Under the pieces are notes generated by a model. That model ran no database searches, had not been told where the DNA came from, and was given only the letters and a program-made list of their open reading frames with translations. Positions 9,082 to 17,453 of a DNA stretch of 64,000 nucleotides are shown here, piece after piece. Made by a program: the position numbers and the translations under genes. The first letter of the stretch is position 1. Each line of letters starts with the position of its first letter. Source of the DNA: Nocardiopsis alborubida (lineage in GTDB: Bacteria > Actinomycetota > Actinomycetes > Streptosporangiales > Streptosporangiaceae); assembly GCF_012396365.1 (NCBI RefSeq), contig NZ_JAAXPG010000031.1, positions 1 through 64,000 of the forward strand, in the 5' to 3' direction.

Positions 9082-9099
9082 ACGGTGGGCGACCTCTCA

Positions 9100-9127
9100 C
9101 TAGAAACCGAATCCGGTTCGATTCTAG
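9100..9127. promoter_or_regulatory. nested inverted repeat, candidate TetR operator for the MBL gene
   Basis: Outer arms CTAGAA and TTCTAG are perfect, and inner arms AACCG and CGGTT are spaced by AATC. The element sits 19-46 bases upstream of the MBL start codon, an operator position. The inner AACCG/CGGTT pair resembles sites of TetR regulators of fatty-acid or CoA metabolism; that link is inference. Confidence 0.5.
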
Positions 9128-9408
9128 GGCGCGGACGGCTCCCGGTCGCGGGCGGGGCGGTGTGGGGAGGGGCGGGCGTCCGGGCTGCGGTGCGGGGCGG
9201 GTGGCGGTGCGGAGCGCGCGGAGGGAGGCGGGCGTCCGGGCGGCCGGGGGAGGGGCCGTGTTCATGCGCAGTACACAAATGAGAACAAATTCTACAAAGC
9301 CTGTCAGGTGATCCGAAAACCCCGGTCCCCTTTTCGTATTGCTACTGCTACGTCGGGCGATGAGGTGAGGATCATGGGCTTGGAGGGCCACCTCGGGGGG
9401 CATCCTTT

Positions 9409-9424
9409 AGATAACGTGTTCTCG
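9409..9424. promoter_or_regulatory. candidate KstR-type operator
   Basis: The sequence AGATAACGTGTTCTCG contains AACnnGTT with partly symmetric flanks, which fits the core of the recalled KstR consensus TnnAACnnGTTnnA. It lies about 95 bases upstream of the KstR-like gene, consistent with autoregulation. Confidence 0.4.
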
Positions 9425-9516
9425 TAACAGCCGCCGCCTCTGGGTGGGCGTCGGCGACGGGCATCAGCGCCGCGGCGAGCGGGCAGCGCGCGGGCTGACG
9501 ACGAAGGGAAGACCCT

Positions 9517-10128
9517 GTGGCGGTGCAGGCGGCGAGCGGAACGATGTCACGAAGTCAGACCCAGCGCCGCAAGCGCATCGTGCAGACGGCGGCCGCGCTG
9601 GCCGTGCGCGGTGGTGTCGAGGCCATGCAGATGCGTTCGGTGGCCGAGCGCGCGGGGGTCGCCCTGGGTACGCTCTACCGGTACTTCCCCTCGAAGATGG
9701 ACCTGGTCGTGGCCGTGGTCACCGAGGAGCTGGACCTGCTGGAGGGCGGTATCGTCCGCCGCCCGCCCACCGCCGACACCCCCGCCGAACGCGCGGTCGA
9801 CGTCCTGCTGAGGGCCACGCGCGGACTGATGCGCGAGCCCGAGCTGGCAGACGCGCTGGTGCGCTCGCTCATCATGGCCGAGGTCAAGATCGAGCTCGAC
9901 GTGCGCATCTCCGATCTGGTGTGGCGGGTGGCCACCGGCAACCTGGAGGGCGCCGGTGATGAGGACGGCGCCGAGGTGGACCGCGACAGCACCGGCTACG
10001 TCCTGGTGGGCGCGCTGACCAGCGTGTGGATCTTCGAGCTGGTGGAGGTCCTCAAGGGCCGCCGCGACGTGGACGAGGTGGAGCGGCGGCTCCAGGCCGC
10101 GGCCGAGCGCCTGCTCGCCCCCTTCTGA
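9517..10128 (+). CDS. TetR-family transcriptional regulator, KstR-like
   Basis: This 203-residue regulator has an N-terminal TetR HTH: QRRKRIVQTAAALAVRGG, then MRSVAERAGVALGTLYRYFP. The wording QMR-VAxRAxVAxGTLYRYFPSK is very close to the mycobacterial cholesterol regulator KstR as I recall it. The C-terminal domain would bind a CoA thioester if the kinship holds. GTG 9517 has AAGGGAAG upstream. No cholesterol catabolic genes are in this window; the divergent MBL hydrolase and the gene itself are the visible candidate targets. I am confident of the TetR family and moderately so of the KstR subgroup. Confidence 0.85.
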   Translation: MAVQAASGTMSRSQTQRRKRIVQTAAALAVRGGVEAMQMRSVAERAGVALGTLYRYFPSKMDLVVAVVTEELDLLEGGIVRRPPTADTPAERAVDVLLRATRGLMREPELADALVRSLIMAEVKIELDVRISDLVWRVATGNLEGAGDEDGAEVDRDSTGYVLVGALTSVWIFELVEVLKGRRDVDEVERRLQAAAERLLAPF

Positions 10129-10163
10129 TCCGCTTCCTCCCCCCGTCCCGACGGGGACCGGCG

Positions 10164-11624
10164 TCAGCCACCGCCGAAGAACAGCCCCAACAGCCCGTCG
10201 AGCAGACCTCTGTCGCCCCCGTCCCCGCCCTCCTCGGGCGGGTCGCCGGGGGCGTCGTCGTCTCCGGAGTCGCCCCCCTCAGGCTCGTCCGCACCGCTGT
10301 CGGACTCCCCGTTCCCGGGCGGCGGACTCGCCTCCCCGGTGGGCGGTGCGGGCGTGGTCCGCTCCGGATCCGGGGCGGGGGCCTCGTACCCGCTGCCGCC
10401 GCCGTCCTCCTGCCGCGGCTCCGTGGCGGTCTCCGGTTCGCTCCGCTCCGTCGACGTGGCCGGGGGCTCCGCGGTCGGTCCGACCTCCGGTTTGGTGTCC
10501 GCGTCGGTCGCGTCGGTCTCCACCCCCGGGACCAGCGGGCCGCGCTCGGCCTCGTCGGGTCCGGCGCCGATCATCGTCGAGGGGGCGCCCACGGCGCTGG
10601 CCCACGCCCACAGCGCGACCGCCAGCACCGCCGTGGCCAGTCCGGAGACGGCGGGCAGCGGCCAGCGGCGGCGGGCGGAACGCTCCCTGCCGTCGGGATC
10701 GTCAGCGGAGTCGGGTTCGGTGGCGGTACCGGCACGGGATCCGGGACCGCCCCCGGGTCCGGCCAGCGGGGTGACCGCCTCCTCGCGCACCGGGTGGTCG
10801 CGCGTGGTCAACCGGTCGCCGGGAAGGGCGCGGGGCGGCGCCTCGGGGCCGGGCTCGGCCGCCTCGGCCTCCTCCTCGACCGTCCCCGCTGCGCGGGAGC
10901 GGTGCGCCGGATACCCCTCGCCGGTGAGGGGGTGCATCTGCGCGGCGACGCGCTCGCGGACGGCGCCGAGGCCGGGATCCGTGCAGGTGCGCACCACCGC
11001 ATCGCGCAGGCCGGGCGGCGGGCCGGGCGGGCGCAGCAGGGCCAGCGCCTGGGAGACGTCGTGCACCTGGGCGCGCCAGGCGGCGCTGCCCGGGCCGCCG
11101 GTGTCCTCGGCTCCGTCCGGTGCTCCCGCCTCCCGGGGGGCCCGGGAGGCGGGAGCGCGGTGTCCGTCCAGGTTCTCCGCGGCCCGGCGGATCGCCGAGC
11201 GGGTCAGCTCGCCGCAGATCTGGGGGTCCAGGCCCAGGACGCGCGCGACCGCGGAGGTGGGCAGCGCGTGCCGCAGGTTCAGCTCCACCAGTTCGCGGTG
11301 GCTGGCGGGCAGCCGGGCGAACATGCGGGCCGCCGGCTCCTCCGCGGGCACCGTGGCCAGCCGGGTGTAGGGGCTCACGTGGGCCAGGCCCCGGCGATGG
11401 CAGGCCGAGCGGACCAGGGCGTACAGCCAGGAGCCGAGGTCGGCCGGGTCCGCGCGCCGCGAGTCGAGGACGACACCGGCGACCAGGCCGTCGTGCACGG
11501 CCTCGGCCACCTGCCCGGTGTCCTCACCCAACAGCGACCAGGCGTACCGGTACAGGGACGGCGCGAAGGCGTCGTAGAGCGCCCCGACCGTCGACGGTTC
11601 GCCTGGTTCGCTACCTCTGGTCAC
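10164..11624 (-). CDS. membrane-anchored sigma-70-like protein
   Basis: This 486-residue protein starts like an ECF sigma factor. Residues about 14-85 resemble sigma region 2 (LYDAFAPSLYRYAWSLLG, then a SWLYALVRSACHRR block). Residues about 105-150 resemble region 4 (FARLPASHRELVELNLRH, then ALPTSAVARVLGLDP). A long acidic linker leads to one transmembrane segment at about 315-345 and an extracytoplasmic Pro/Glu/Ser-rich tail that ends in GLLDGLLGLFFGGG. The fusion of sigma domains to a membrane anchor suggests a tethered regulator or a sigma/anti-sigma hybrid released by proteolysis. It is transcribed alone from GTG 11624 with a G-run upstream. Region 2 is weak, so it may not bind a -10 element. 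Confidence 0.72.
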   Translation of the reverse strand: MTRGSEPGEPSTVGALYDAFAPSLYRYAWSLLGEDTGQVAEAVHDGLVAGVVLDSRRADPADLGSWLYALVRSACHRRGLAHVSPYTRLATVPAEEPAARMFARLPASHRELVELNLRHALPTSAVARVLGLDPQICGELTRSAIRRAAENLDGHRAPASRAPREAGAPDGAEDTGGPGSAAWRAQVHDVSQALALLRPPGPPPGLRDAVVRTCTDPGLGAVRERVAAQMHPLTGEGYPAHRSRAAGTVEEEAEAAEPGPEAPPRALPGDRLTTRDHPVREEAVTPLAGPGGGPGSRAGTATEPDSADDPDGRERSARRRWPLPAVSGLATAVLAVALWAWASAVGAPSTMIGAGPDEAERGPLVPGVETDATDADTKPEVGPTAEPPATSTERSEPETATEPRQEDGGGSGYEAPAPDPERTTPAPPTGEASPPPGNGESDSGADEPEGGDSGDDDAPGDPPEEGGDGGDRGLLDGLLGLFFGGG

Positions 11625-11757
11625 TTTTCTAACCCCCCGTTTCCCGTGACGGTAGCGAGGGGAGCAGCGACGCGTGGGTGAATCGTCTACCTGTGTCGTG
11701 AAGGTAAGACTTCTGTAACCTCAGGGTCGGATGCGGGCCCAGACGGTCGCGGATCGG

Positions 11758-12756
11758 CTACTCTCCGCCGCGTGACGGCGACCCGATGGCGATCATCCGC
11801 TCGACGGAGCGGCGGGCGCGCGCGGAGGTGTCGGCGTCGACCGTGATCTCGGTCGTGCCGAACCGCAGCGCGTTGAGCAGCTTGTCGGCGTCGATCATCT
11901 TCATGTAGTGGCACTCGGCGCGCGAGTTGACCGCCTCGAACTCCGTGCTCGGGTTGGCGTTGCGCAGCTGGTGCAGCATGCCTGTCTCGGTCGCGATGAG
12001 GACCTTCTTGGCGCTGGTGTTCTCCGCGGCGGTGAGCATCCCGCCGGTGGAGAGGACCTTGACGCGCTCCTGCGGGACGGCGCCGCTGCCCACGAGGTAG
12101 AGGGCGGAGGTGGCGCAGCCGCACTCGGGGTGGACGTAGACCTCGGCGTCGGGCTCGGCGGCGACCCGCTCGCGCAGGGTGTGCCCGTCGATCCCGGCGT
12201 GCACGTGGCACTCGCCCATCCACACGTGGATGTTCTCGCGGCCGGTGACCCGCTTGACGTGGGCGCCCAGGAACTGGTCGGGCAGGAAGAGGATCTCGCG
12301 GTCCTCGGGGATGGAGCGGATGACGTCCGCGGCGTTGGAGGAGGTGCAGCAGATGTCGGTCTCGGCCTTGACCGCGGCGGTGGTGTTGACGTAGGCGACC
12401 ACGACCGCGCCGGGGTGCTCGGCCTTCCAGGCGCGCACGTCCTCGGCGGTGATGGTGTCGGCCAGCGAGCACCCGGCGTTGGGGTCGGGCAGCAGGACGG
12501 TCTTCTCCGGCGCGAGGATCTTGGCGGTCTCGGCCATGAAGTGCACACCGCAGAAGACGATGGTGCTCGCGTCGACACCGGCGGCCAGGCGGGACAGCGC
12601 CAGGGAGTCGCCGGTGTGGTGGGCGACGTCCTGGATTTCCGGGCGCTGGTAGTTGTGCGCGAGGATGACAGCGTCGCGTTCCTTCGCCAGGCGGTGGACC
12701 TCAGCGGCCCATTCCTGCCTGGTCATGGTGTCCGCCGTGGCGGTGACCGGTGCCAT
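11758..12756 (-). CDS. nadA: quinolinate synthase
   Basis: This 332-residue enzyme condenses iminoaspartate with dihydroxyacetone phosphate to quinolinate in de novo NAD synthesis. The family marks are ILAHNYQRPEIQDVAHHTGDS near the N-terminus and three conserved Cys sites for the [4Fe-4S] cluster (VFCGVHFMAETAK, the CC of ICCTSSN, and HPECGC). ATG 12756 is preceded by AAGGAAG; the TTG two codons earlier is less likely. It is divergent from nrtR with a palindrome in between, so NrtR repression is likely. nadB and nadC are not adjacent in this window. Confidence 0.96.
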   Translation of the reverse strand: MAPVTATADTMTRQEWAAEVHRLAKERDAVILAHNYQRPEIQDVAHHTGDSLALSRLAAGVDASTIVFCGVHFMAETAKILAPEKTVLLPDPNAGCSLADTITAEDVRAWKAEHPGAVVVAYVNTTAAVKAETDICCTSSNAADVIRSIPEDREILFLPDQFLGAHVKRVTGRENIHVWMGECHVHAGIDGHTLRERVAAEPDAEVYVHPECGCATSALYLVGSGAVPQERVKVLSTGGMLTAAENTSAKKVLIATETGMLHQLRNANPSTEFEAVNSRAECHYMKMIDADKLLNALRFGTTEITVDADTSARARRSVERMIAIGSPSRGGE

Positions 12757-12831
12757 GTCCAATTACTTCCTTGAGGCTGTGGGCAACGCCGTGCGGGCGC
12801 CGTGCCGGGGAGGGTCGGTGCGGATGGAGAA

Positions 12832-12860
12832 CAGGTTTTTGTCTGTCAGGCACAAACCTG
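12832..12860. promoter_or_regulatory. palindromic operator, probable NrtR box
   Basis: A 29-base imperfect palindrome with perfect outer arms CAGGTTT and AAACCTG and symmetric inner matches (CTG, CAG) lies between the divergent nadA and nrtR starts. It is 12 bases from the nrtR ATG. Position and partners make it the likely NrtR binding site; the exact consensus for this lineage is not known to me. Confidence 0.72.
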
Positions 12861-12872
12861 GTGAAGCTTAAC

Positions 12873-13628
12873 ATGACGGGTAACGGAAGGGACAGGGTGG
12901 ACATCCCTCAGGAAAACGGACAGGTTGCGGCGTCCGTCTGCTCCGCGTCCGACCACACGGAGCTCTCGGTGCACGAGGCGCTCGCGGTCGTGCTCCAGAT
13001 CCGTGCCGGAGAACTGTGCGTCCTGCTGTGGCGCAGGGCCCTGCCGCCCTGCGAGGGCGCCTGGGCGCTGCCCGGCGGCAGGCTCGGCCCGGGGGAGAAC
13101 CTGGGCGCCTCCATCCGGCGCCAACTCGCCCAGAAGGTCGACGTGAGGGATCTGTCACACCTGGAGCAGCTGGAGACCCGCAGCGACCCCGACCGCGTCC
13201 CCCGACGCCGCACCCTGGCCACCGCCTACGTGGGGCTGGTCCCCGCCGACGTCGACCCGGTCGTGCCCGGCGACACCGGCTGGCACCCGGCCGCCGACCT
13301 GCCGCCCATGGCCTTCGACCACGCCTCCATCGTCCGCTCCGGGCGCCAGCGGCTGCGCGCCAAGCTCAGCTACACCAACGTCGGGTTCGCCCTCGCGCCG
13401 CCGGAGTTCACGATGTCGGAGCTGTCCGGCTACTACCGGGCCGCGCTGGGCCACGACGTGGCCGCCACCAACCTGCGCCGCGTCCTGCTGCGCCGCGGGC
13501 AGATCGAGGAGACCGGCCGCTCGGTGCCCTCGGGCCGCTCCGGGGGCAGGCCCGCCGCGCTCTTCCGGTTCCGCGACCGCAGCCTCCAGATCACCGACGC
13601 CTTCGCGGTGCTGCGCCCGCCCAGCTGA
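12873..13628 (+). CDS. nrtR: NrtR-type Nudix-related regulator of NAD metabolism
   Basis: This 251-residue protein has an N-terminal Nudix-like domain (about 25-150, beginning ELSVHEALAVVLQIR) and a C-terminal winged helix (about 165-245, with TMSELSGYYRAALGH and RRGQIEETG). The Nudix box begins GGRLGPGENLGASIRR, but the REXXEE glutamates are replaced, fitting a ligand-sensing, non-hydrolytic domain as known for NrtR. It is divergent from nadA across a palindrome. ATG 12873 lies close to that palindrome. GTG 12897 has a better Shine-Dalgarno (GGAAGGGA) and is a real alternative start. Confidence 0.9.
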   Translation: MTGNGRDRVDIPQENGQVAASVCSASDHTELSVHEALAVVLQIRAGELCVLLWRRALPPCEGAWALPGGRLGPGENLGASIRRQLAQKVDVRDLSHLEQLETRSDPDRVPRRRTLATAYVGLVPADVDPVVPGDTGWHPAADLPPMAFDHASIVRSGRQRLRAKLSYTNVGFALAPPEFTMSELSGYYRAALGHDVAATNLRRVLLRRGQIEETGRSVPSGRSGGRPAALFRFRDRSLQITDAFAVLRPPS

Positions 13629-13756
13629 GGCTTCGCGGGCGGGCCGCGTCGCCGGGAGCGCGCGGTGCCCGAGCGGTGCGCGCCGCGGTCGAACCCGGGC
13701 CGCGGTCCTTTCCCCTGTTCGGGAACCGTCGTCGGCGGCTTGTACACTCCCTGACC

Positions 13757-14428
13757 GTGGCAATTCGTACTGCGGTGTTCGACGTCGGCGAGACACTCAT
13801 CGACGAGACGCGGATCTTCGCGCGCTGGGCCGACCGCTTCGGCATCCCGCACATGGCCTTCTTCGGGACCATCGGTGGCGTGCTCGCCTCCGGCGGCACC
13901 CTCACCGACGGCTTCCGCCTGCTCGTGCCCGGGTTCGACCTCGCGGCCGAGAGCGCGCGCTGGCGCGCCGAGGACCCCGACGGGGAGCGTGAGCACTTCG
14001 GTGCGGGCGACCTCTACCCCGACGTGCGTCCCGCCTTCGCGGCCATGCGCGCGTCCGGGGTCTCCCTGGTCATCGCGGGCAACCAGCCGCCCGAGGCCGG
14101 ACCCGCCCTGACCGCCATGGACCTGGGCGTCGACGGCATCGGCATCTCCGACGACTGGGGCGTCAAGAAGCCCGAGCCCGCGTTCTTCGACCGCGTCCTG
14201 TCCCTGGTCCGGGCCACCAGTCCCGGCGCGGACCCCGGCGAGATCGTCTACGTCGGCGACCGCGTCGACAACGACGTCCTCCCCGCCCGCGCCGCCGGGA
14301 TGCGCACCGTCCTGCTGCGCCGGGGCATCTACGGCTACCGCCACGCCGCCGCCGAGGAGGCGGCCCGCGCCGACGCCGTCCTGGACGACCTGCACCAGCT
14401 CGCCGACTGGATCGGCCGTCAGGACTGA
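13757..14428 (+). CDS. HAD-family hydrolase
   Basis: This 223-residue protein has HAD motif I as FDVGETLIDE, motif II in SLVIAGNQ, the Lys of motif III in WGVKKPEPAFF, and motif IV in YVGDRVDNDV. The usual DxDxT has become DxGxT, so the nucleophile Asp is kept but the second acid is lost. GTG 13757 is the only start that gives a normal N-terminus; its Shine-Dalgarno is weak. It ends in a strong terminator, so it is a single-gene unit. A phosphatase is expected, but the altered motif may change or weaken catalysis. Confidence 0.82.
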   Translation: MAIRTAVFDVGETLIDETRIFARWADRFGIPHMAFFGTIGGVLASGGTLTDGFRLLVPGFDLAAESARWRAEDPDGEREHFGAGDLYPDVRPAFAAMRASGVSLVIAGNQPPEAGPALTAMDLGVDGIGISDDWGVKKPEPAFFDRVLSLVRATSPGADPGEIVYVGDRVDNDVLPARAAGMRTVLLRRGIYGYRHAAAEEAARADAVLDDLHQLADWIGRQD

Positions 14429-14431
14429 GGC

Positions 14432-14477
14432 GGCACACCGAGGGGCCGGGCCGTGGGGCCCGGCCCCTCGGTGTGCC
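14432..14477 (+). terminator. intrinsic terminator after the HAD gene
   Basis: A perfect 21-base stem (arm GGCACACCGAGGGGCCGGGC and onward) with loop GTGG follows the HAD stop codon by a few bases. Confidence 0.88.
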
Positions 14478-14621
14478 CGAGCGACCTTCGGTCCCGGTAC
14501 GGTCACGGCCTTCACCTCGCGGTTTGACCCGCGCGCGCGGGGGTAACGTGCGAACGGCCTGCCCCTCGCCACACCCCACCTTCCGGACCTCCCGGTTCCC
14601 CGAATGGAGACGACACCGCCG

Positions 14622-15731
14622 ATGATCGCGTTCGAGGGCGCCGCCAAGCTCTACCCCGACGGCACGGTGGCCGTCGACCAGCTGGACCTCACCGTCGAGA
14701 CCGGCCAGACCACGGTCTTCGTGGGTCCCTCCGGCAGCGGCAAGACCACGTCCTTGCGGATGATCAACCGCATGGTCGAACCGACCGGGGGCACCGTCCG
14801 CATCGACGGCGAGGACGTGCGCCAGCGCGACCCCGCCGCACTGCGCCGCTCCATCGGCTACGTCATCCAGCAGGCCGGGCTCTTCCCGCACCGCACCGTG
14901 CGCGACAACATCGCCACCGTGCCCCTGCTGCTCGGCTGGGGCCGGGCCAGGGCCAGGGCGCGTGCCGCGGAGCTCATGGAACTGGTCGGTCTGGAGCCCG
15001 CCCAGGCCAGGCGCTACCCCCACCAGCTCTCCGGCGGTCAGCAGCAGCGCGTCGGCGTCGCCCGCGCACTGGCCGCCGACCCGCCCATCCTGTTGATGGA
15101 CGAACCCTTCAGCGCGGTGGACCCCGTCGTGCGAGCCAGCCTCCAGGACGAGCTCCTGCGCCTGCAGAAGGAGCTGCACAAGACCATCGTCTTCGTCACC
15201 CACGACATCGACGAGGCAGTCCGGCTCGGCGACCGCATCGCCGTCTTCCGCCCCGGCGGGAGGCTCGCCCAGTACGACACCCCCCAGAACCTGCTGGCCG
15301 CGCCCGAGGACGCCTTCGTGGAGTCCTTCATCGGCTACGACCGGGGCGTGCGGCGCCTGTCCTTCTTCCCCGCCGACAGGCTCTCCCCGCGCCAGGAGGC
15401 CGTCCTGGAGGACAGCGTCCGCGCGGGCGCCGCGACCGCCTCACTCGGAGGCGAGCCCTGGGCCCTGGTCGTCACCGGCGACCGCATGCCCCTGGGCTGG
15501 GTCAGCGCGCGGACGCTGGCCGACGAGCCCGCGGACACCGCCCTCGGCTCGCTCGAACTCGCACCCTACGGCCACACCTTCGCCGTCGGCACCGACTCCC
15601 TGCGCGCCGCCCTGGACGCGGCGGTGCTCTCGCCCGCGGGCCGCGCGGTCGGCGTCGACGCAGACGGACGGGTGGTCGGCGTGGTCTCGCAGGACGACCT
15701 CGGCGCCGCTCTGTGGTCGGTGACCGAGTGA
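14622..15731 (+). CDS. OpuC/ProU-type ABC transporter ATP-binding protein
   Basis: This 369-residue ATPase has Walker A GPSGSGKTTS (about 35-44), the Q-loop in VIQQAGLFPHRT, signature LSGGQQQR (about 136), Walker B ILLMDEP and the H-loop in VFVTHDID. After residue 240 a C-terminal regulatory extension resembles degenerate CBS domains (ending GRVVGVVSQDDLGAAL), typical of quaternary-amine importers. ATG 14622 has GGAGA upstream; ATG 14604 lacks a Shine-Dalgarno. Its stop overlaps the next start as GTGA. It powers uptake of an osmoprotectant such as glycine betaine, choline or carnitine; the exact substrate cannot be read. Confidence 0.93.
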   Translation: MIAFEGAAKLYPDGTVAVDQLDLTVETGQTTVFVGPSGSGKTTSLRMINRMVEPTGGTVRIDGEDVRQRDPAALRRSIGYVIQQAGLFPHRTVRDNIATVPLLLGWGRARARARAAELMELVGLEPAQARRYPHQLSGGQQQRVGVARALAADPPILLMDEPFSAVDPVVRASLQDELLRLQKELHKTIVFVTHDIDEAVRLGDRIAVFRPGGRLAQYDTPQNLLAAPEDAFVESFIGYDRGVRRLSFFPADRLSPRQEAVLEDSVRAGAATASLGGEPWALVVTGDRMPLGWVSARTLADEPADTALGSLELAPYGHTFAVGTDSLRAALDAAVLSPAGRAVGVDADGRVVGVVSQDDLGAALWSVTE

Positions 15732-16648
15732 TCGCCGAGGCCGCCACCGGGGTCTGGGACGTCGGGGCCGCGGCCGGGGCCGACACCGGAGCCGTCGCCG
15801 GGGCGTGGGACTGGGTCGTGCGCGTCGTCGACTGGGGCGTCACGAACTGGAGCCACCCCGGCGACCCCGACCGGGGCGTCCTGCCCCGCCTGACCGAGCA
15901 CATGCGGCTGTCCTACCTGTCCATCCTCATCGGACTGGCGGTCGCCCTGCCCCTGGGCCTGGCGTGCGCGCGCTGGAAGCCCCTGTACCCGCCGGTGCTG
16001 ACCGGTGTGAACGTGCTCTACGCGGTGCCCTCCATCGCCCTGTTCTTCCTCATGCTGCCCTACACCGGGTTCAGCGACTGGACGGCCGTCGTGCCGCTGG
16101 CCCTGTACACCCTGGTGATCCTGCTGCCCAACGTCGTGGACGGGCTGCGCCAGGTACCCGACCACGTACGCCAGGCCGCCGTGGCCATGGGCTTCGGCCC
16201 GTTGCGGCGCCTGCTGTACGTGGAGATGCCGGTGGCCGTGCCGGTGGTCATCGCCGGGCTGCGGGTGGCCTCGGTGGCCACCATCAGCATGGTCAGCGTC
16301 GCCTCGCTGGTGGGTCTGGGCGGGCTCGGCCGGCTCATCCTCAGCGAGGGTTTCCGGCGCCAGTTCGACGCGCCCATCGTGGTCGGCATCGTGCTCACGG
16401 TGGCACTGGCGTTCGTCACCGACGCCGCGCTCGTGCTCGCCCAGCGCCTGCTCACCCCGTGGGCGCGCAGCGACGGCGCCGCACCGCGCCGCGGGCGCCG
16501 GGCGGTCGCGGCGGAGGCGGTCGCGGCGGATCCGGCGGTGGGCGCCGGGCCGGTTCCGGCCGCGGATCCGCTGGCCGGGGCCCCGGCGGCGGGCCGGTCG
16601 CAGGCGGGACCGAAGACCGGCACCGGTGACACGGCGGGGGAGAAGTAG
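15728..16648 (+). CDS. OpuC/ProW-type ABC transporter permease (first)
   Basis: This 306-residue inner-membrane permease has an N-terminal periplasm-facing stretch, then about five membrane helices of the BPD_transp_1 family. The EAA loop contains QAAVAMGFGPLRRLLYVEMP, and ASLVGLGGLGRLIL follows. The C-terminal 50 residues are Ala/Gly/Pro-rich and look cytoplasmic and disordered. The GTG start overlaps the ATPase stop (GTGA). It pairs with the permease that starts two bases after its own stop. Confidence 0.93.
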   Translation: MIAEAATGVWDVGAAAGADTGAVAGAWDWVVRVVDWGVTNWSHPGDPDRGVLPRLTEHMRLSYLSILIGLAVALPLGLACARWKPLYPPVLTGVNVLYAVPSIALFFLMLPYTGFSDWTAVVPLALYTLVILLPNVVDGLRQVPDHVRQAAVAMGFGPLRRLLYVEMPVAVPVVIAGLRVASVATISMVSVASLVGLGGLGRLILSEGFRRQFDAPIVVGIVLTVALAFVTDAALVLAQRLLTPWARSDGAAPRRGRRAVAAEAVAADPAVGAGPVPAADPLAGAPAAGRSQAGPKTGTGDTAGEK

Positions 16649-16650
16649 CC

Positions 16651-17328
16651 ATGGACATCCTCAACGACCTGGTCGCGTGGTTCGCCGACCCCGCCCAGTG
16701 GACCGGCGGCGCGGGCATCCCCGCGCGCCTGGGCGAGCACGTCTACTACTCGCTGCTCGGACTGCTGCTGTCCTCCGTCGTCGCGGTCCCCCTGGGTCTG
16801 CTCACCGGGCACACCGGTGTGGGCGGCTTCCTCACCACCAGCCTCGCCAACTTCGCCCGCGCCCTGCCCACCATCGGTGTCCTGTTCCTCATCGTGCTGG
16901 CCGCCGGGATCGGGATCGTGCCCGTGCTGTGCGCGCTGGTGGCGCTGGCCGTGCCCCCGATCCTGGTCAACACCCACGAGGGTGTGCGCGGTGTGGAGTC
17001 CCGGCTCAGGGACGCCGCCGCCGGGATGGGCATGCGCGGCCACCAGGTGCTGCTGCGCCTCGAACTGCCCGTGGCCACACCGCTCATCCTCATCGGGATG
17101 CGCACCGCCGCCGTCCAGGTGGTCGCGACCGCGACCATCGCCGCCTACGTGGGGGTCGGCGGCCTGGGGCGCTACATCGTCGACGGCCAGGCACGCCAGG
17201 ACCTGACGATGATGCTCGGCGGATCGGTGCTGGTGGTGCTGCTCGCGGTCCTGACCACGCTCCTGTTCGCCGGACTCCGGCGACTCCTCGTCGCCCCCGG
17301 TCTGCGCCAGGCCGCGCCGCGGGGCTAG
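16651..17328 (+). CDS. OpuC/ProW-type ABC transporter permease (second)
   Basis: This 225-residue permease has about six hydrophobic helices and the EAA loop DAAAGMGMRGHQVLLRLELP followed by YVGVGGLGRYIV. It starts two bases after the first permease stop, so the two are co-translated and likely form the heterodimeric channel. About 125 bases separate it from the substrate-binding gene. Confidence 0.93.
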   Translation: MDILNDLVAWFADPAQWTGGAGIPARLGEHVYYSLLGLLLSSVVAVPLGLLTGHTGVGGFLTTSLANFARALPTIGVLFLIVLAAGIGIVPVLCALVALAVPPILVNTHEGVRGVESRLRDAAAGMGMRGHQVLLRLELPVATPLILIGMRTAAVQVVATATIAAYVGVGGLGRYIVDGQARQDLTMMLGGSVLVVLLAVLTTLLFAGLRRLLVAPGLRQAAPRG

Positions 17329-17453
17329 GTTCGGTTTTTCGGACGGGCCGGAGCGGAGGTCCGGAGAACACCGGCCAGGCCGCGCCGCGGAGCCGGCCAC
17401 ACCACAGAGCCGGGCCGGGTCACAGGGCCAGGCCACTCCAGAGAGAAGGTTCC

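Larger units (their letters stand above)
9082..9516. other. 435-base divergent regulatory region
   Basis: This stretch between the MBL hydrolase and the TetR gene holds two candidate operators (9100-9127 and 9409-9424). Between them lies a very G-rich segment with no credible reading frame, and an A/T-richer part near 9275-9350 that could hold promoters for either gene. Confidence 0.5.
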
